DNA of 64,000 nucleotides from Casuarius casuarius (GCA_003342895.1 PTFA01000111.1:2869607-2933606), one strand, 5' to 3'; numbered from the stretch's first letter, positions 13,301-26,298 are shown. A program made the numbers and translations. Notes: a model not told the origin generated them from the sequence alone.

Positions 13301-16300
13301 CATTTACTGCAAAAATAGGGGGATTTCCCATGGGTGCCACTAACAGTAAGTGCAAAGCACTGTCAGGATAATCACACATCTTAGAGGGCATTCCCAGGGC
13401 CAGAGCTGCTATCCAGAGCTGGTTTAGTCTGGGAATATGTCCTTAGTTCTTGTGTATTTCTTAACTGTTGAGAAACACTAAACTCTTGCACACACCTGAA
13501 GATAGAAAAATTGTTCCCTCCTTCCACATATCAAGCCTCATTACCTCATTTAACTCTGTTACATAATTCTTTCCAAGCACCGCAACAAAATCCAATATAA
13601 ATCACTGCGATGAGCCATGTTACTAGAAAAAACTTCTCTTTTCAGACCCAAGGATGTAGAATTTGCTTTCTCTTTCAAAATCGTGCTACATTATTGCCTG
13701 CTAGCTTCCTACCAGCTTGTCACTTCTTCACTGAACAAAACCAAATTTGGTACGATCAGTCTCCTCATCCAACTAAGTTTTCAGAATCTCACCCTGACTG
13801 ACACTGACCGACAGTTTCTGATAGGTAGCTGATGAGGCTCTGCCTGGCTCAGCATCTACTTCAACATAACTTCATCCTCTAGGCATGAGTTTTGCTCTTC
13901 AGGAGCAGCGGGATACATTTCTGTGAAGTCCTTTGTAGGACTGGGGAAAAAAAGAAGGAATTATTACCTTGAAACTTATCCAGATACCTATTGTTAATGA
14001 AGAAAGAAAAAAAAAATTTTTAAGAGGGGAAGGGGGAAGGGCCATCTTCAAATAGAAGAAATTTCCCCAAATAAATCTAAGTTTATTATTCCTCATCACT
14101 ATCCCTTTGAAGCCCCTCTGAATGACATCTGATAAAGTTGGTTGTGTTTTTAGGACCCCAAATATTGACCGTCTGGCAAAAGAAGGAGTGAAACTGACTC
14201 AGCACATCGCTGCGGCTCCACTTTGCACCCCCAGCAGAGCAGCGTTCCTCACTGGCAGATATCCCCTCCGATCAGGTTTACCTTGTACAACCTTTAAACC
14301 TACAAGTAGCCTTTAAACATTGCTTTATTGCCAAAGGGAACAATCTCATACAACTGGCACAAAAGAAAGGAGGGTGTGCAAATAGAAAGGGTACCGCAGA
14401 CATGTCATCCCTCACTTAGTACGCACACAAGGCCCCACCAGCTAGATCAGGCACTCTGAGGTTACATCTGTATTTATGTGGTGCAATCAAGGGACCTGGG
14501 GGGAAGCGAGGCAGAGAAGAACCAGGTCTGCAGAGCAGCTTGCTCCCTTCCAACCAGCAACTTCTGTTGCATTTTGGTGCTCTATTACACAGATTGCAGC
14601 AGGAATGAAGTTAGTACAAATTGTTGCATTTAAAAAATTAATCACTCAGAACATGAACAGCAACACATTTCTGAAACACTATTTACATTGATTTCTATGT
14701 GTGACTCGTCTTCAGGTATCAGAAATAGCTTGGCCTTGCAGGTAAAAGAGAGCAGACTCGTGTCCACTCCCTCCAGTCCAGACACAGAGTGAGTGCTTTA
14801 CAGGAAAGTCTTTGTTAACTATGTATCAGAATTCATCTATCCTACAAAATAAGCTGTATTATTTTTCAAGGTTCTATTTTTGAAGAAAAAATACTATCCT
14901 GTCAAACCGTGTTCCTGAGATGAAGAGATACGAAAAACAAATAGCTCTACGTGTTCCTAAGAGCAACTCTCTGACACTTGTTCTNTTGCAAATGATGTTC
15001 AGCATCTCCATTCCCAAGGCATTTTGAAGCTGTCGCATCATCCTACTTTCATTCTGACAGCTCCCACTGAGGTAGCTGGAAAATGTACACAAGCATTTAT
15101 AGACTCTGTCTTCCACTATAACAACAGGGTCAGATACATTCAACATTTCCATGGGAGACTGAGCTTCTATCCCCAGTTTTGTGGCATATGACAGAGTGTG
15201 TTTCACATTACATCATTTGATAGGGTTATGTCAGTATATAATGCCAAATAACAGGGTGTAAACCTACAAGTGAGGAGAAGACTAGGGAGCTACATAGCTG
15301 CTCTGTTGTTTTCCGGAGTCAGACACCCACCATGTCACCATGCAGGGAAGTTTTGAGTTCCCAGACAGTCTTAGGGAAGTTGAAGTTTGAGCTTTAACCT
15401 CCTCACCCTCTTCCCCACCCTCACAATCACACTAGATCAGTGCAGTCCATACAGCCTGGATGCCACTGGAACATACAAAAGCTTCTATACAGCTGTGCCA
15501 TTCAAAGAAGAATAGGTATCATATAATGGAGAAATTTAACTCTTTCTCATTCTTGTCCAGTGTCATAGATTCGTTTCCCTGAACAAACAGCATTAGGATA
15601 AAAAATTAACACTGTAATAATCAATGAAACCAGGAAGCAATGAAATATATATTTGATAAAAATATTCTACTGGTTATACTTACTAAGATTTTTTATTATT
15701 ATATTTTATAGGCATGGACGCTATAAACAATTATCGTGTTATTTTTTGGAATGGTGGCTCAGGAGGGCTCCCTCCCAATGAAACCACTTTTGCCAAAATA
15801 TTGCAGCAACAAGGCTACAGCACGGGACTAATAGGTATGGAGAAATTTCTGAAGATGGCATAGAATGAGTTTCACCTGCATATCTCACTCACAGCATTTG
15901 GTTTAGTTAACAGCTGGTCATACCTCAGTTGTAGTTCTTTTCTTTCCTGATCCAAAAATATCTTACAAGAAGAAATCCAGAACAAAAAGAATCTCTCTTA
16001 AAAGAACAGGTGTCTGCTAAAGAGAATAAACTTCACCATTGACCTGCTTTCAAACATAGCTGTGGTTGTTAAAAACATAATGGCCAATATGTTGTTAAAA
16101 ATATTTCTTTAATAATACTCTACTAGTAATATAATTGTCCCAGGACTATCTTCATAAAAACAAATACAGGAGTTCTACTTAAATATGCATCTTCATGCTT
16201 TATACAGTTCAGAGCTGGCTCACAAGTCATACAAAAGGGAAGAGCTGCTACTTAAAACAATAGAATCAGTTTACAATATTAAATGATTTGGTCTTTCAAA

Positions 16301-19300
16301 AACAGAAACAGCACAATTATTTCTTCTGTAATTACAATGTGCCACTATAGCTGACCAAGTTCTCAACACAGCCCACAAAACATTGCCTCCTTCAGCATTA
16401 GTAAGAATTCCATTTTACTTTATATTTTATAGGACTCTCTTTATTACAGTTGTAACTTTTGGTTGTGATCCAGTTTCAAATAATTATCTACCTTAGATAT
16501 GTCACACAGTTTCACATTCTGAAAAAACACAAATATTCCAGAGTTGCCTTTTCAGTGATTTGCCCTACCTCATCTGAGCATGTCAATAGCCAAAATCTAT
16601 GTTTGATACACAAAAACATCAGTTGCACAAATAAATTGAATTCACTAACAAAAGTTTCTGCAGCAATTGGCTTGTATTCATTTGGCATAATAAATCTAAA
16701 ATGTAGAGGGCAATACTAAATGAAGCCCTCCAAGTTTTTTAGGTTGTGTATTACTTAGTCTTCTTCTCCTGTTAGTTTTGTAGTGATATTATTTTAACTG
16801 TTTTAGAATACTCATAAAACAGCCCAAGTCCGTTTGCCAAGTGCTTCAGCATCTAAGCATTAACAAAACAATCACATTTGTCTCCACTTTGCCAACAGTA
16901 TTGTCCTGTAGGGAATCTGTGCTGCATCCCTCCAAGAAGCTAGCTAGCAAACCAGGCCAGCATTTTCCCTGTGGGCATCTAAGTTAAAATCACATCACAG
17001 ATATCAAGAGCATCACTTAATCCAACCAGACTGACAGTTTGATGAGTGATGCTAACAAACGTAACAAAAACTTTACATTCAAGTCACGAAGCAAGAAATC
17101 TTACGCAGTGTCTGCCCAAATCAGCACAGGTGAATAAGCCCTAAATTGACTCACCTGAAAAGGTTCATGATTGTTTTGTTTGGGCACAAACAATTTAACT
17201 GCAAAGCTAAATACCATTAATGACCAGCTGCTTGATGTGACAAGTATACTTTTACTTGGGAAACAATTTGAGAATTCTTTGTCGTCTGAAAGCCAATGTT
17301 GTGTATCTTATGCTCTCACAGGTTAATTTATCTTAATTATAAACTTAATTTTTCTTAATTACATACTTAAATTATCCTCTAGAACTGAGTCTTTTGCAGC
17401 ATGTCAGAAACTTTTCTCAACCTCATCTGGAGATGGTGCTGAAGTGCTACTGAAATCTAAGGATACCATATCTGCACCTGTATTTATGGCCTATACATCT
17501 TTGTACTGATTACAAATCTGTTTCATTTTATTGGTCGTTCTTAGCATGTCAAGGCAAACATGTCAAGAGGCAAAATGAATAGAGATTTTGGTTGAAAGAA
17601 ATCCATCCACCTAGATTAGAACTTATACTCTGTCCTTGTATTGACATCCAAAAAGTAGTATTCTTTTTCTCTAAAGTAGATTTTTTTGCTCCTACTATAA
17701 TGTGCAGAAATTCTATTGAAATCTACTCAGAGTTGGCTGCTAGTATACTATTAGTAGTATTGTAAGCCAATTGTTTAGGATAATATCTTTCTGTAAATGC
17801 ACAGTTCTTTATTCCACAATAAGAATTGGTTGCAAATCAGTTTTCAAGTAAAATTCACAAAGTACAAAAAGTTCACTTAGATCTATAAATCTGGAATCCA
17901 AGGCCTGCATTACATCAAAGATCATCAAATGTAGCTAAACTGCATCTCTCTTGTGAGAAAAAAGAGATTCTGGTCACTTGATTCAGACATTTACTACCAC
18001 CCCTCGTTGAGCAAAATCAGCCAAGTTATTAAATTTCTGCCTAAGTGTTGGAACAGACTGGAGGGGAAGTGAGAGATTTATTTTGATGGGTCTTTTATCA
18101 TAATGGGCGTATGTTCATAATAAAGGACAAGTGGTACTGCAAAAGGTTATGGGATGTTCCTTTTGATATATGAAGACTTCGTTATTTAAAAGAAAAGAGC
18201 TCCTGATGTCTTTGACTTTTTAAAAATTGATAAAATACAAATAAATGGCAAAAAACAATGCCTTTTATTCTCATCCAGTATACAGACGTATTACAATCTT
18301 CAAAGCTACATATATATAACTTGGGGAGAAATCCTGATCATCTTGCTCTTCCTGTGCTCAAGTTCTTCTGGATCTGCTGGTTTGCCTGGCAAACCCACTG
18401 TTGCACCACAAGCTATCTGACTATGCTGTTGTGTAGCCCATAGTTCCCCTCATCAATCAGGCACGGGCATGTCATTGAGTATTCTCACAGTCCTGACATG
18501 AACCCATTGAAAGGTTTCCAGCTTTCTCCATTGTATGTTGAAGGTAAAGAGACAAAAGAATAATGTTATTTTTCCCTGTACATACAAAAGGACTTTTTCC
18601 TCCTATCTCATGCCTGGCAGGTCTCCAAGAAGGACATACGTTCTTGATGAATTCTGAAAATCTGGATGCTTCTCAATTTTTAGCTCCTATTTTATTCCAT
18701 TTTTTTACATTTGGCTAAAGCTTTGAGGCATGAATCACCAGGAACTCCAGTGGAAATTTATATGCTATAGAGGTTTGCTTTCATCAGTCATAAGATATAC
18801 TCCATTACATCAGTTCATACTCGAAATATATCTGTAGAATGAATAACTTAGGTAGAAAAAAAACATATTTTTGAGAAATGTTTTGTAGTAGGAAAAGCTC
18901 ATTTTTAAATATTATTTCTTTACATGTTAACAATGTGTATTTTCAGGGAAGTGGCATCAAGGTGTTAACTGTGAATCCTTCAATGACCATTGTCATCACC
19001 CTTTAAACCATGGGTTTGGTTATTTTTATGGCATGCCTTTTACGCTAATAAGTGACTGCCTAACAACAGAACCTCCAGAGATGGACAGAGAATTTAGGAG
19101 GAAACTCTGGCTTTACACGCAGATGATTGGTCTTGTTACACTCACTTCTGCCCTAGGAAGACTTACAGGCTTGATTTCAGTCAGCTGGAAAACAGTGACC
19201 TGCCTTGCTGGGTTTAGTCTTCTGTTCTTTGCATCCTGGTTCTCAAGTTATGGATTCATAAGACACTGGAACTGCATTATGATGAGAAACCATGAAGTTA

Positions 19301-22300
19301 CTGAACAGCCAATGGTGACAGAGAGGACTACATCCCTTATCCTGAGGGAGTCTGTTTCATTTATTGAAAGGTAAAGTGTGTTTCCTTTGAACACATTTAT
19401 TCCAGTTCTTGCACGTCTCGCAACTTTTAAGCAACATTTTCCCATGAGAAATCTTCTCTATAATTTTTATAATATTATTATTTATGTCATATATTTATAA
19501 TACTTAATACAATTTATAATATTTATAACATTATATAGTATGATAATATTATTATAACTAATAATTATTAATTATTGGTTTCATTAATAATATTACAGTA
19601 CTAAACTAAAAGTTAGTTTAGAGATATCTGTTATTCTCAGCTTTGCTAAAACTCATAACTTTTCCAAACATTCACATGTTGGATTGAATATTTCTAAGCA
19701 ATTTTGAGGAAATATGTATTTCTACCCATAAGACCATCACTGCTGCTTTAAAGGATAGCAGCTTATGACAGAAATGTGTGTGTGTGCAGGGACAAGAGTG
19801 GGGGAAAGCTCAAAACTAGCAGAGGAGAAATAGAGCCATGAGGTTGTCTTATCATACGGACTGACATGTGGGAACCAGATGGCAGGAAATGCATCCACTC
19901 CCTTGATTTCAGTAGCGTTGTGATGGTTTGCAGTAGGAGAAAGTGGGGTGTCTATCTGAAATCGTTCTAGGTGTGATTCAGGGAAAAAAGAGGGTCATTT
20001 TATATAAGCTAAATATTACTCTGTGGGACAGATCATAACCACTGGATTTTAATATCTTACAAAGTAAGATGTTTTTGAAGTCACTGCTGAAAGATCTATG
20101 CAAATCATAACACCAATTTCCATTATGAATGACCTCTGTATGTATCGAGGACCTTCTTCCCTAATAACAAAGTGTTGATTTCTGTTTTTTAGAAACAAGC
20201 ACAAGCCATTCCTCCTCTTTCTTTCCTTTTTACACGCCCACACCCCTCTCCTCACCACAGAGAAGTTTCTTGGGAAGAGCAGCCATGGTTTATATGGAGA
20301 CAATGTAGAGGAGATGGACTGGATGGTGGGTAAGTTGCCATAGCAAATAACAATGTCTCCAGCTACCTAATATCTGGATCCAAATGTATAATAGAAAAGG
20401 CAGTTATTGTTAAAAGAACAAGGAAGAGAAATAAAAGCAAGGAAGAAAAAAGGCCTAAGTTTGTCATGAATACCTGTCATTGTATGAGCACCATTGGCCT
20501 ATACTTTTGGCTTTTTCTTTTCTCTGATCTTGGACCAAACNAGTTTTTCTGCTCATTCAGGTGTTTTTGGTCTAGTGTTTACTAAGTTTTAATCATGTCC
20601 CCCTGGCTCCTGCCAAAGGTAAGCAGCTTCTCTTCTTTCTAAACACTATATGGACTGAGAACTATTTAGTTTTCCATGATTATTCAAGATCAAGTAATTT
20701 CAGCCTCTTATGTCTGTGTCTTTTCTAAGTAGGCCATGTCAGAAGGGAATAAAACTGATAAGCAAATTAATTCCAGATGTAAACCAGGAGGCTGTTTGTC
20801 TGTCAATGCTATATTCAGNACAAATCCAGAAATGTTTATAAATATTAATTGATATGCCTCCAGAAATCAGATTCATGGTATTTTTCGGCCTGTTTTTTTT
20901 TTTTTTTTTTTCCCCTGAAGGGGAAGGAAGGTTATATATCATCCAATCATGGAGGATGAAAAGTAGCTATCTTTGCAAAAGGGATAAGAATCAGGTATAT
21001 ATGCATACATATCATGTCTGTGACTGAGGTGACTCTTCTGTTATAATGCTAACAATAAAGGAGTTATAGTGCATTACAAATTTTCCATGCATTTATAGAC
21101 TCCAAAATCACAAGTATAAATCTTGATCCTGCAAAATATTTCTTTCAAACACTAAGCAGCCCTACATAGGTTGACCTAGACAAGAAACTATATGGATGAA
21201 TGTTTGCAAGTCAGATGCTGAAAGTGGTGTAAGCTGTGTTTTTGCTTTTTAATACTCGCACATTCCTGTGGTTACAGGCCAAGTTCTAGATGCTATTGAG
21301 AAGGAAGGCTTGAAAAATATTACACTAGTTTACTTTGCCTCTGATCATGGTGGATGGCTGGAAAGACAAGAAGGAAAAAGGCAGCTGGGCGGTTGGAATG
21401 GAATATATAGAGGTAAGAGCTGTCAGGGGATGGTGACAATCCAGGAACAACTAATTAAGTATTCAGGACACCTCTAAAGCTTAGTAAGACCATATGCTCA
21501 AGGACTAATGGTGTTTTATCATTTAGAAGGGAATTTGTCTTATTCTAATTATGTATTCAAAAATCTAGACAATGCTAGTATGTACAGATGTTCTTTTTAA
21601 GCATGAATTCTCCAACTGGCACTTCCTTCTGAGGCAACTGATCACAAGCTAATTTTGATTAAGAATGTGTAACTTCTTGTTCAATATTTTTATCTGCATC
21701 TTACATACAAACTCTTGCAAATATGTTATATGATTGTAAAAAAGAGAGAAGAACTATGTTGGGAAATCATTTCATGTCTGAAAATTTTATCCACACGAAA
21801 TTCTAATGAGACAATGCTTTTGTCTGTAAACCAACAAAAGGGAGTAAGTGGGTGAGGTCATTTGAGGGCTCTAATGTAGTGAACATACTGTCACTGATAT
21901 TGAGGAGAATGAGCTTCATGGTAAAACTGAAAAGATAAGGAAGGCTAACGGATAACATTAGTCGGTTTATGTTAATACAATTTCAATGGTCTAGAATTTC
22001 TCTTTATTTTTAATGAAAAGTTTGTTTTAATCAAAATTTGTTTTTTTAAGGAAAGGTGGAAAAGCTATGGGAGGCTGGGAAGGAGGAATCCGTGTCCCAG
22101 GGATATTTAGATGGCCAGGAGTGTTACCTGCAGACACAGTTATTGATGAACCTACGAGCCTTATGGACATTTATCCTACAGTAGTACATCTGGCTGGAGG
22201 GGTAGTACCTCAGGACAGGTACGAACACTATGAACTGTCTTTACTCCTCCTCTTTTCCCAAGATGATGAAAAATCCAATCTGGAAACAGTTTGAAAACCT

Positions 22301-23642
22301 GAGGATTTCTTTTCCACTCCTGCCACTTTTCTAGACCTATAAATGTTACCACAGTCCATTTACCTCTTTCTTACATTTGAGATTCAGCAGCTACTCATAA
22401 ATCTTCCTTGTTCAGCGTTGTCACTTCCAACAAAAGGTGTACATAAAGAATGCAGTAAAGTACAGCTCAGCCCAGTTTGGTGGTTTCTGCTTTTTCTGTT
22501 AGGGTAATTGATGGCCGGGACCTGATGCCTTTACTGCAAGGAACAGTTCAGCACTCAGAGCATGAATTCCTGTTTCATTACTGTGGCGTTCACTTACATG
22601 CGGTGCGGTGGCACCAGAAAGACAGTGAGTACTGAAATTTTTTCCCAAGAACCAGGTTCAATCTATGGGGGGCAGATTTGCCTGGCATGGGTATTCTGCA
22701 ATTGCAGCTTTCTAAGTAGTTTCAGGCGTAAGGTGATAAATAACTCACTATCATTACCTATAATTATGTGAGAGAAAGAATTCACTTCAAGGCACGTGGC
22801 ATGAGGCCTATCATGCCAGGCAGAATACTGGAGCTTAAAAAAATTCTGGCAGCTCACAGGTTTTCCCTCTGTAGCATGTGGGTTCCAGTTCTCACCCACC
22901 TCTAAATACAAGGCCTGGGGAGTCCATGTAATCCTTGCCTGATGGAGTTCTTGCCTCAGTCCCTTGTCAAAACTGTAGATGTCTTTCTGCTACTTAAATA
23001 AGGAAATGGCAAAATCTTTTTTTCCATAGGAAGAAAAGGTCAGGCAAAAGTCACACTTGCTGGAAACTTTGGAGGAATTTAAAAATATGACAGAAATCTC
23101 CATTTTATCTTTTTGATTTGATTTTGTACTATTTAAATTTTGAATTAAAATACTATATAAACTAGCAAGTCTAAAGCTGAAGTGCAGCCCTCCTTGCAAA
23201 AAATGAACTCTAGAAAAACATGCAGTATTCTAGTGCTAGTACCTTTGCAAAGCTTACTTCTTTCCTGCCAGGTGGATCCATCTGGAAGGCTCATTACATG
23301 ACCCCAGTCTTTCGTCCACCTGGGGCTGGAGCTTGTTATGACAGAGGATTTTGCCCATGCTTTGGGGAAGGTGTGACCCATCATGACCCTCCCTTGCTGT
23401 TTGATCTCTCACAAGACCCTTCTGAAGCCAAACCTCTAGCAGCTGACACTGAGCCCCTCTTTGACATTGTAATAATGAAGATTGGAAGAGCCATTGAAGA
23501 GCATCGCAGGACACTGACTCCAGTCCCAGAGCAGCTGTCCTTGTACAACATTATTTGGAAGCCATGGCTGCAGCCGTGCTGTGGGACGTTCCCTTTCTGT
23601 TGGTGTGATAAGGAAGGTGATAACAAACTTGCTGATCTATAA
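10261..23642 (+). CDS. Sulfatase copy 1: membrane-type arylsulfatase, complete, 10 coding exons
   Basis: The spliced frame joins 10285-10310, 13051-13200, 14154-14275, 15712-15834, 18947-19370, 20193-20329, 21278-21412, 22056-22218, 22503-22624 and 23272-23642. It gives 590 codons plus TAA, matching the roughly 580-595 residues of STS, ARSD and ARSL. It should hydrolyse sulfate esters in the secretory pathway; the substrate cannot be read from sequence. Residues 12-22 form a signal-peptide core. Expected metal ligands and active-site residues are present: Asp43, Asp44, Cys83 of CTPSR (converted to formylglycine), Lys142 and His144 of GKWH, His298, Asp350, His351 and Lys375. These follow STS numbering plus eight, apart from Lys375. 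Exon 5 encodes two hydrophobic segments like the STS membrane hairpin. NDT (55), NET (122) and NIT (341) are possible N-glycosylation sites. FHYC lies at 451-454. The gene is first in a plus-strand tandem array. Assignment to ARSD, ARSL, ARSH or ARSF is unresolved. Confidence 0.93.
10531..10952 (-). mobile_element. Solo LTR of an endogenous retrovirus in intron 1 of copy 1
   Basis: This 422-bp segment begins TGTAAG and ends CATACA, giving imperfect inverted termini TGTA(A/T)G. It is flanked on both sides by the identical 5-mer CTGAT (10526-10530 and 10953-10957), the expected target-site duplication. Read on the minus strand it has a TATA-like motif near 10755-10765 and a polyadenylation signal AATAAA at 10616-10621 in the correct order, with a GT-rich stretch after it. 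It is clearly more GC- and CpG-rich than the surrounding intron. No internal retroviral genes are present, so it is a solo LTR left by recombination. It lies antisense to the host gene. The family name is unknown. Confidence 0.82.
13051..13200 (+). CDS. Copy 1 exon 2 (signal peptide and metal-binding Asp pair)
   Basis: A 150-nt exon between the acceptor TTCTGTGTTTCAG and the donor GTAAGG. It encodes the hydrophobic signal core and the start of the sulfatase domain, with KPN followed by [11 protein letters not shown] and CYGNDTIR. The Asp pair (residues 43-44) coordinates the active-site divalent metal in this family. The exon ends in phase 2 (AG|G, Arg). Confidence 0.93.
14154..14275 (+). CDS. 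Copy 1 exon 3 (formylglycine motif CTPSR)
   Basis: A 122-nt exon starting after TTTTTAG. It encodes [17 protein letters not shown], then the sulfatase signature [12 protein letters not shown]. The Cys codon at 14224-14226 (residue 83) is the site for formylglycine formation. The donor is GTTTAC, an unusual +3/+4 context; copy 3 has a similar GTTGGA donor at the same place. Confidence 0.93.
15712..15834 (+). CDS. Copy 1 exon 4
   Basis: A 123-nt exon after the acceptor TATTTTATAG and before the donor GTATGG. It encodes [13 protein letters not shown], the [15 protein letters not shown] segment and GYSTGLIG, which leads into the GKWH catalytic motif of exon 5. NET is a possible glycosylation site. 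Intron 4 downstream is the longest in this gene (about 3.1 kb, 15835-18946) and I see no other gene in it. Confidence 0.92.
18947..19370 (+). CDS. Copy 1 exon 5 (GKWH catalytic motif and membrane hairpin)
   Basis: A 424-nt exon, the longest internal one, between TATTTTCAG and GTAAAG. It opens with KWHQGVNC (catalytic Lys142 and His144), continues with [11 protein letters not shown] and FYGMPFTL, then encodes two hydrophobic stretches around [19 protein letters not shown] and [20 protein letters not shown]. These correspond to the antiparallel membrane helices known in steroid sulfatase. It ends with [11 protein letters not shown] and SFIER. The length equals copy 3 exon 5 exactly. Confidence 0.93.
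19456..19615. repeat. AT-rich low-complexity stretch in intron 5 of copy 1
   Basis: About 150 bp made almost entirely of A and T in short TAATATTAT and TTATAATA units. It is simple-sequence DNA inside intron 5 with no coding content. Confidence 0.75.
20193..20329 (+). CDS. Copy 1 exon 6 (catalytic His298)
   Basis: A 137-nt exon after TTCTGTTTTTTAG and before GTAAGT. It encodes [19 protein letters not shown], in which the second His (298) matches the active-site His290 of STS, then [22 protein letters not shown], which is characteristic of the STS/ARSD group. It ends in phase 1 (G|GC). Confidence 0.93.
21278..21412 (+). CDS. Copy 1 exon 7 (metal-binding DH)
   Basis: A 135-nt exon between GTTACAG and GTAAGA. 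It encodes [13 protein letters not shown], then [11 protein letters not shown] with metal ligand Asp350 and neighbouring His351, and LGGWNGIYR. The related arylsulfatases have SDHGG here and STS has SDQG. It ends in phase 1. Confidence 0.93.
22056..22218 (+). CDS. Copy 1 exon 8
   Basis: A 163-nt exon. The acceptor is the AG at 22054-22055, downstream of a first AG in TTTTTTTAAGGAAAG; phase and alignment to copy 2 fix the start at GTGGAAAAG. It encodes [16 protein letters not shown] (Lys375 is the likely active-site Lys), [27 protein letters not shown] and PQDR. The donor is GTACGA. Confidence 0.92.
22503..22624 (+). CDS. Copy 1 exon 9 (FHYC segment)
   Basis: A 122-nt exon between TTTTCTGTTAG and GTGAGT. 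It encodes [23 protein letters not shown] and HAVRWHQKD. His452 and Cys454 align with STS residues 444 and 446. The Trp codon TGG in HAVRW is the position that has become TGA in copy 2. Confidence 0.93.
23272..23642 (+). CDS. Copy 1 exon 10 (C-terminal domain and stop)
   Basis: The terminal coding exon after TTTCCTGCCAG. It encodes [58 protein letters not shown] and the Cys-rich tail [19 protein letters not shown], ending at TAA 23640-23642. These Cys positions are typical of the family's C-terminal subdomain. The core is almost identical to copy 2 exon 10. Confidence 0.94.
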
Positions 23643-24640
23643 AAGAACGAAATGTTAATTCCTCAGAAGTGCTTTTAGATCAAGAATGCTTTTTGGTGGT
23701 GTTGGTTAATATTTTTTTTTTAATGGATTCTATATTTGAGAATTGTTCCAGTGGATGGCAGTATATTTGGTAAAAGTTGCATTAGGCAGGATACTGCCAT
23801 GGAGAGATCAAGGCAGTATATTCTCAATAGCATGTTTTAAGTTCTACCTGCTGACAACTGAAAGAATAATTCAAATGCACTGAAGTAGGCCAACATCAGA
23901 GTTGTACCAGTAACAAAATAACTTATCTTTTGCTGTTTGTAAATGTAACTTAGAAGCTTAACTCTGGCTTTTGTTCCAAATTTCTAAGTCATTCCACCAA
24001 AGCCTCCCTTAATTTTATCTTTATTGGCAATGCATAAGATGCCCCCTGTAAAATATTTTTTGCAGACTACTTTCCCTCCTGCTCCAAAATAATTCTTCCC
24101 ATAGTTCCACACAGCATCTCCTTTAAATGTAGCTTCCTTCCTTCTTTGTTGCTGGTTCCTCCAGCAGCACTGATGATGGCAGCTGGTAAGCCTGGGGCTT
24201 CTGGATCAGGAGTAAGTGCCTGGGTGAGGCAGTTGCCCTAGAAATGTGATAAGTCAGATAACAGCTGTCAGCACTTTCTGAGAAGGACGGAATTCCTCTG
24301 ATCAGTGCCAGCCTCTTCCAATGGGAAACACAAGATGGAAAGGACTTTCACTTTCCAAAGCTACCATTGCACGCAGCTCCCTGAGCAGCACTGGGGAGGG
24401 CATAGTGACATTACATTCTGCCGTGTTGCAGAAATGCAACACTGATAACCAGCTTAGTTGTTTTGGCACAGAATTATACAAGTTCTCTTGCTGCCAATAT
24501 CTCAGTCATAACTGGTTCCTGCTGGCAAGTAACAGATTCAGACAAGACTCTTTGAAAGATGTCCAATAATAATTGTGAAAGTTAACAGATTTTAATTTAC
24601 TTTCAAAATAAGAATTGCAGAATAAAGGTATTTCTTGCTT
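23643..24640 (+). other. Putative 3' UTR of copy 1
   Basis: Non-coding sequence after the TAA. The first AATAAA on the plus strand that I see is at 24621-24626, giving a 3' UTR of about 1 kb; another lies near 25345-25350. It contains a small perfect inverted repeat, ATACTGCC (23791-23798) and GGCAGTAT (23812-23819), with an extra GGCAGTAT at 23757. The exact cleavage site cannot be seen. Confidence 0.45.
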
Positions 24641-26289
24641 CATAAATTACATTCTTCATCCCACCAAATATTTAGTATGCTAATCTATCTCCTTTCCTTG
24701 GCTGCTATAAATCCTGTTCTTCCCTTTTTTTTGTGTTATAATAGTTGTTCCTATTAAGGTGGCCTTGCAGGGAGTGTTTTTCCTTGTGAGGTGTAAAATA
24801 TACCTGTCCAGATCGNTAAGTTTACGCTCGTATATCTGAATACGTATGTATCTGAGAACATAATTTTCCCCTCAGATTTATTTCACATTTTTTACTACTT
24901 CTCTAACTGTTGTGCTAGGGCCTATTTCTCTTGTTCATCTCCTTTGATAAATGTGTTTGGCATCAGTTTTTATTCTCCCACTTTTTTCACACAATTCCAC
25001 CCATCAGGAGATCTGCAGGTAAATAAATTCCTATGGTTTAAAAGTACAGTTATATCATACACTCTGGCCTCATGCATCTCACAGACTGTTATAATTCATT
25101 CACCCAGTTGCTCCTTCACTGCTGTTGATAAGAAAGGCCTCCAGTCTTACTGTGAAAACTTCAATAGATAAAGTGAATCCATCATATCATTGGGCACTGG
25201 ACTATTGCTTAATTTTCTCCATTGTTAAGTGTGTGTGCTTTATTTCTCCTTTGAAGGCATTTGATTTCATTGGTTCTTTATTGGCTAGATTTAAAGTTTT
25301 TTTCATCTCCAATATCCAGTGGATTTTTTACATAAAATTACTGTAATAAAACTAACATTTTTCAGTTCCCTCAGTCTTTTTCCAAGACCTTCCATTCTCA
25401 AACCAGTTTATTAGCTGGGGTTTTACATCATCTCAAATTTTCAACACCTTTTAAAATATGTGGGTATAAGACCTGTTCATAATGTTCTCCCAAGGCATCT
25501 GCAAGGCATCTTGCAATACTATATTGCCGAGAAAATACTTTTCAAGTCTTGCTCTGCTTCATCTTTATGTGATTGAACTAGCCTTTTTTGCGCAGAAATA
25601 CTGCATACCATTGTAGGATATCCATTTGGAACTAGGGTACAGGAAAACATCTGAGTTACAATTTATCCCAACCATTGGGGTTTGCCCATGAAGCTACAGT
25701 TATTAGCCCTGCTGATACACAAAGTGCCATAGGATCAACAAATAGTCAGAGCCTGGTAACATGAGCTTTGCACATGTAACACTCACGGGCATTAATAAAG
25801 ACTGCCTTCACAAAATCATACTGTCTTCTCCTTTTGGGTAGTCAGTAGACAATGGTACCCTACTTTCTTGTGCAGCTGCAACAGAAGAACAATATTTTTA
25901 GACTTGTTAATTTTCTCTTTGAGAACTCTAACCTTACATTCACCAAACTATACCACTACTTTTTCTTCTCGCAAAGATTTATTACACTTACATAAAACAC
26001 TGTGCAATTCTTGCCTGCAGTGCCAGCATCCAGTTTTCCCTTCCTGAGAACAAGTAATACAGGTACAAACTAGAATTCCCTAGATCCAGACTCAAGCATT
26101 TCCCAACAGTGGCCAGTATTTTCAGATTCTTATGATGGAATTGATATTACCTAACTTTAAACACCTAAAAGTAGAAATCCAGTCTAACCTACTGTCATGG
26201 GAGAAAAGGAACACTAGATAACATGAAATTGCTAAGTTCCGTTTTTTAAGTGGACCAAGCAAGGGATGGACTGTGTCAGGGAAAGCTTT

Positions 26290-26298
26290 GCGCGCGCG

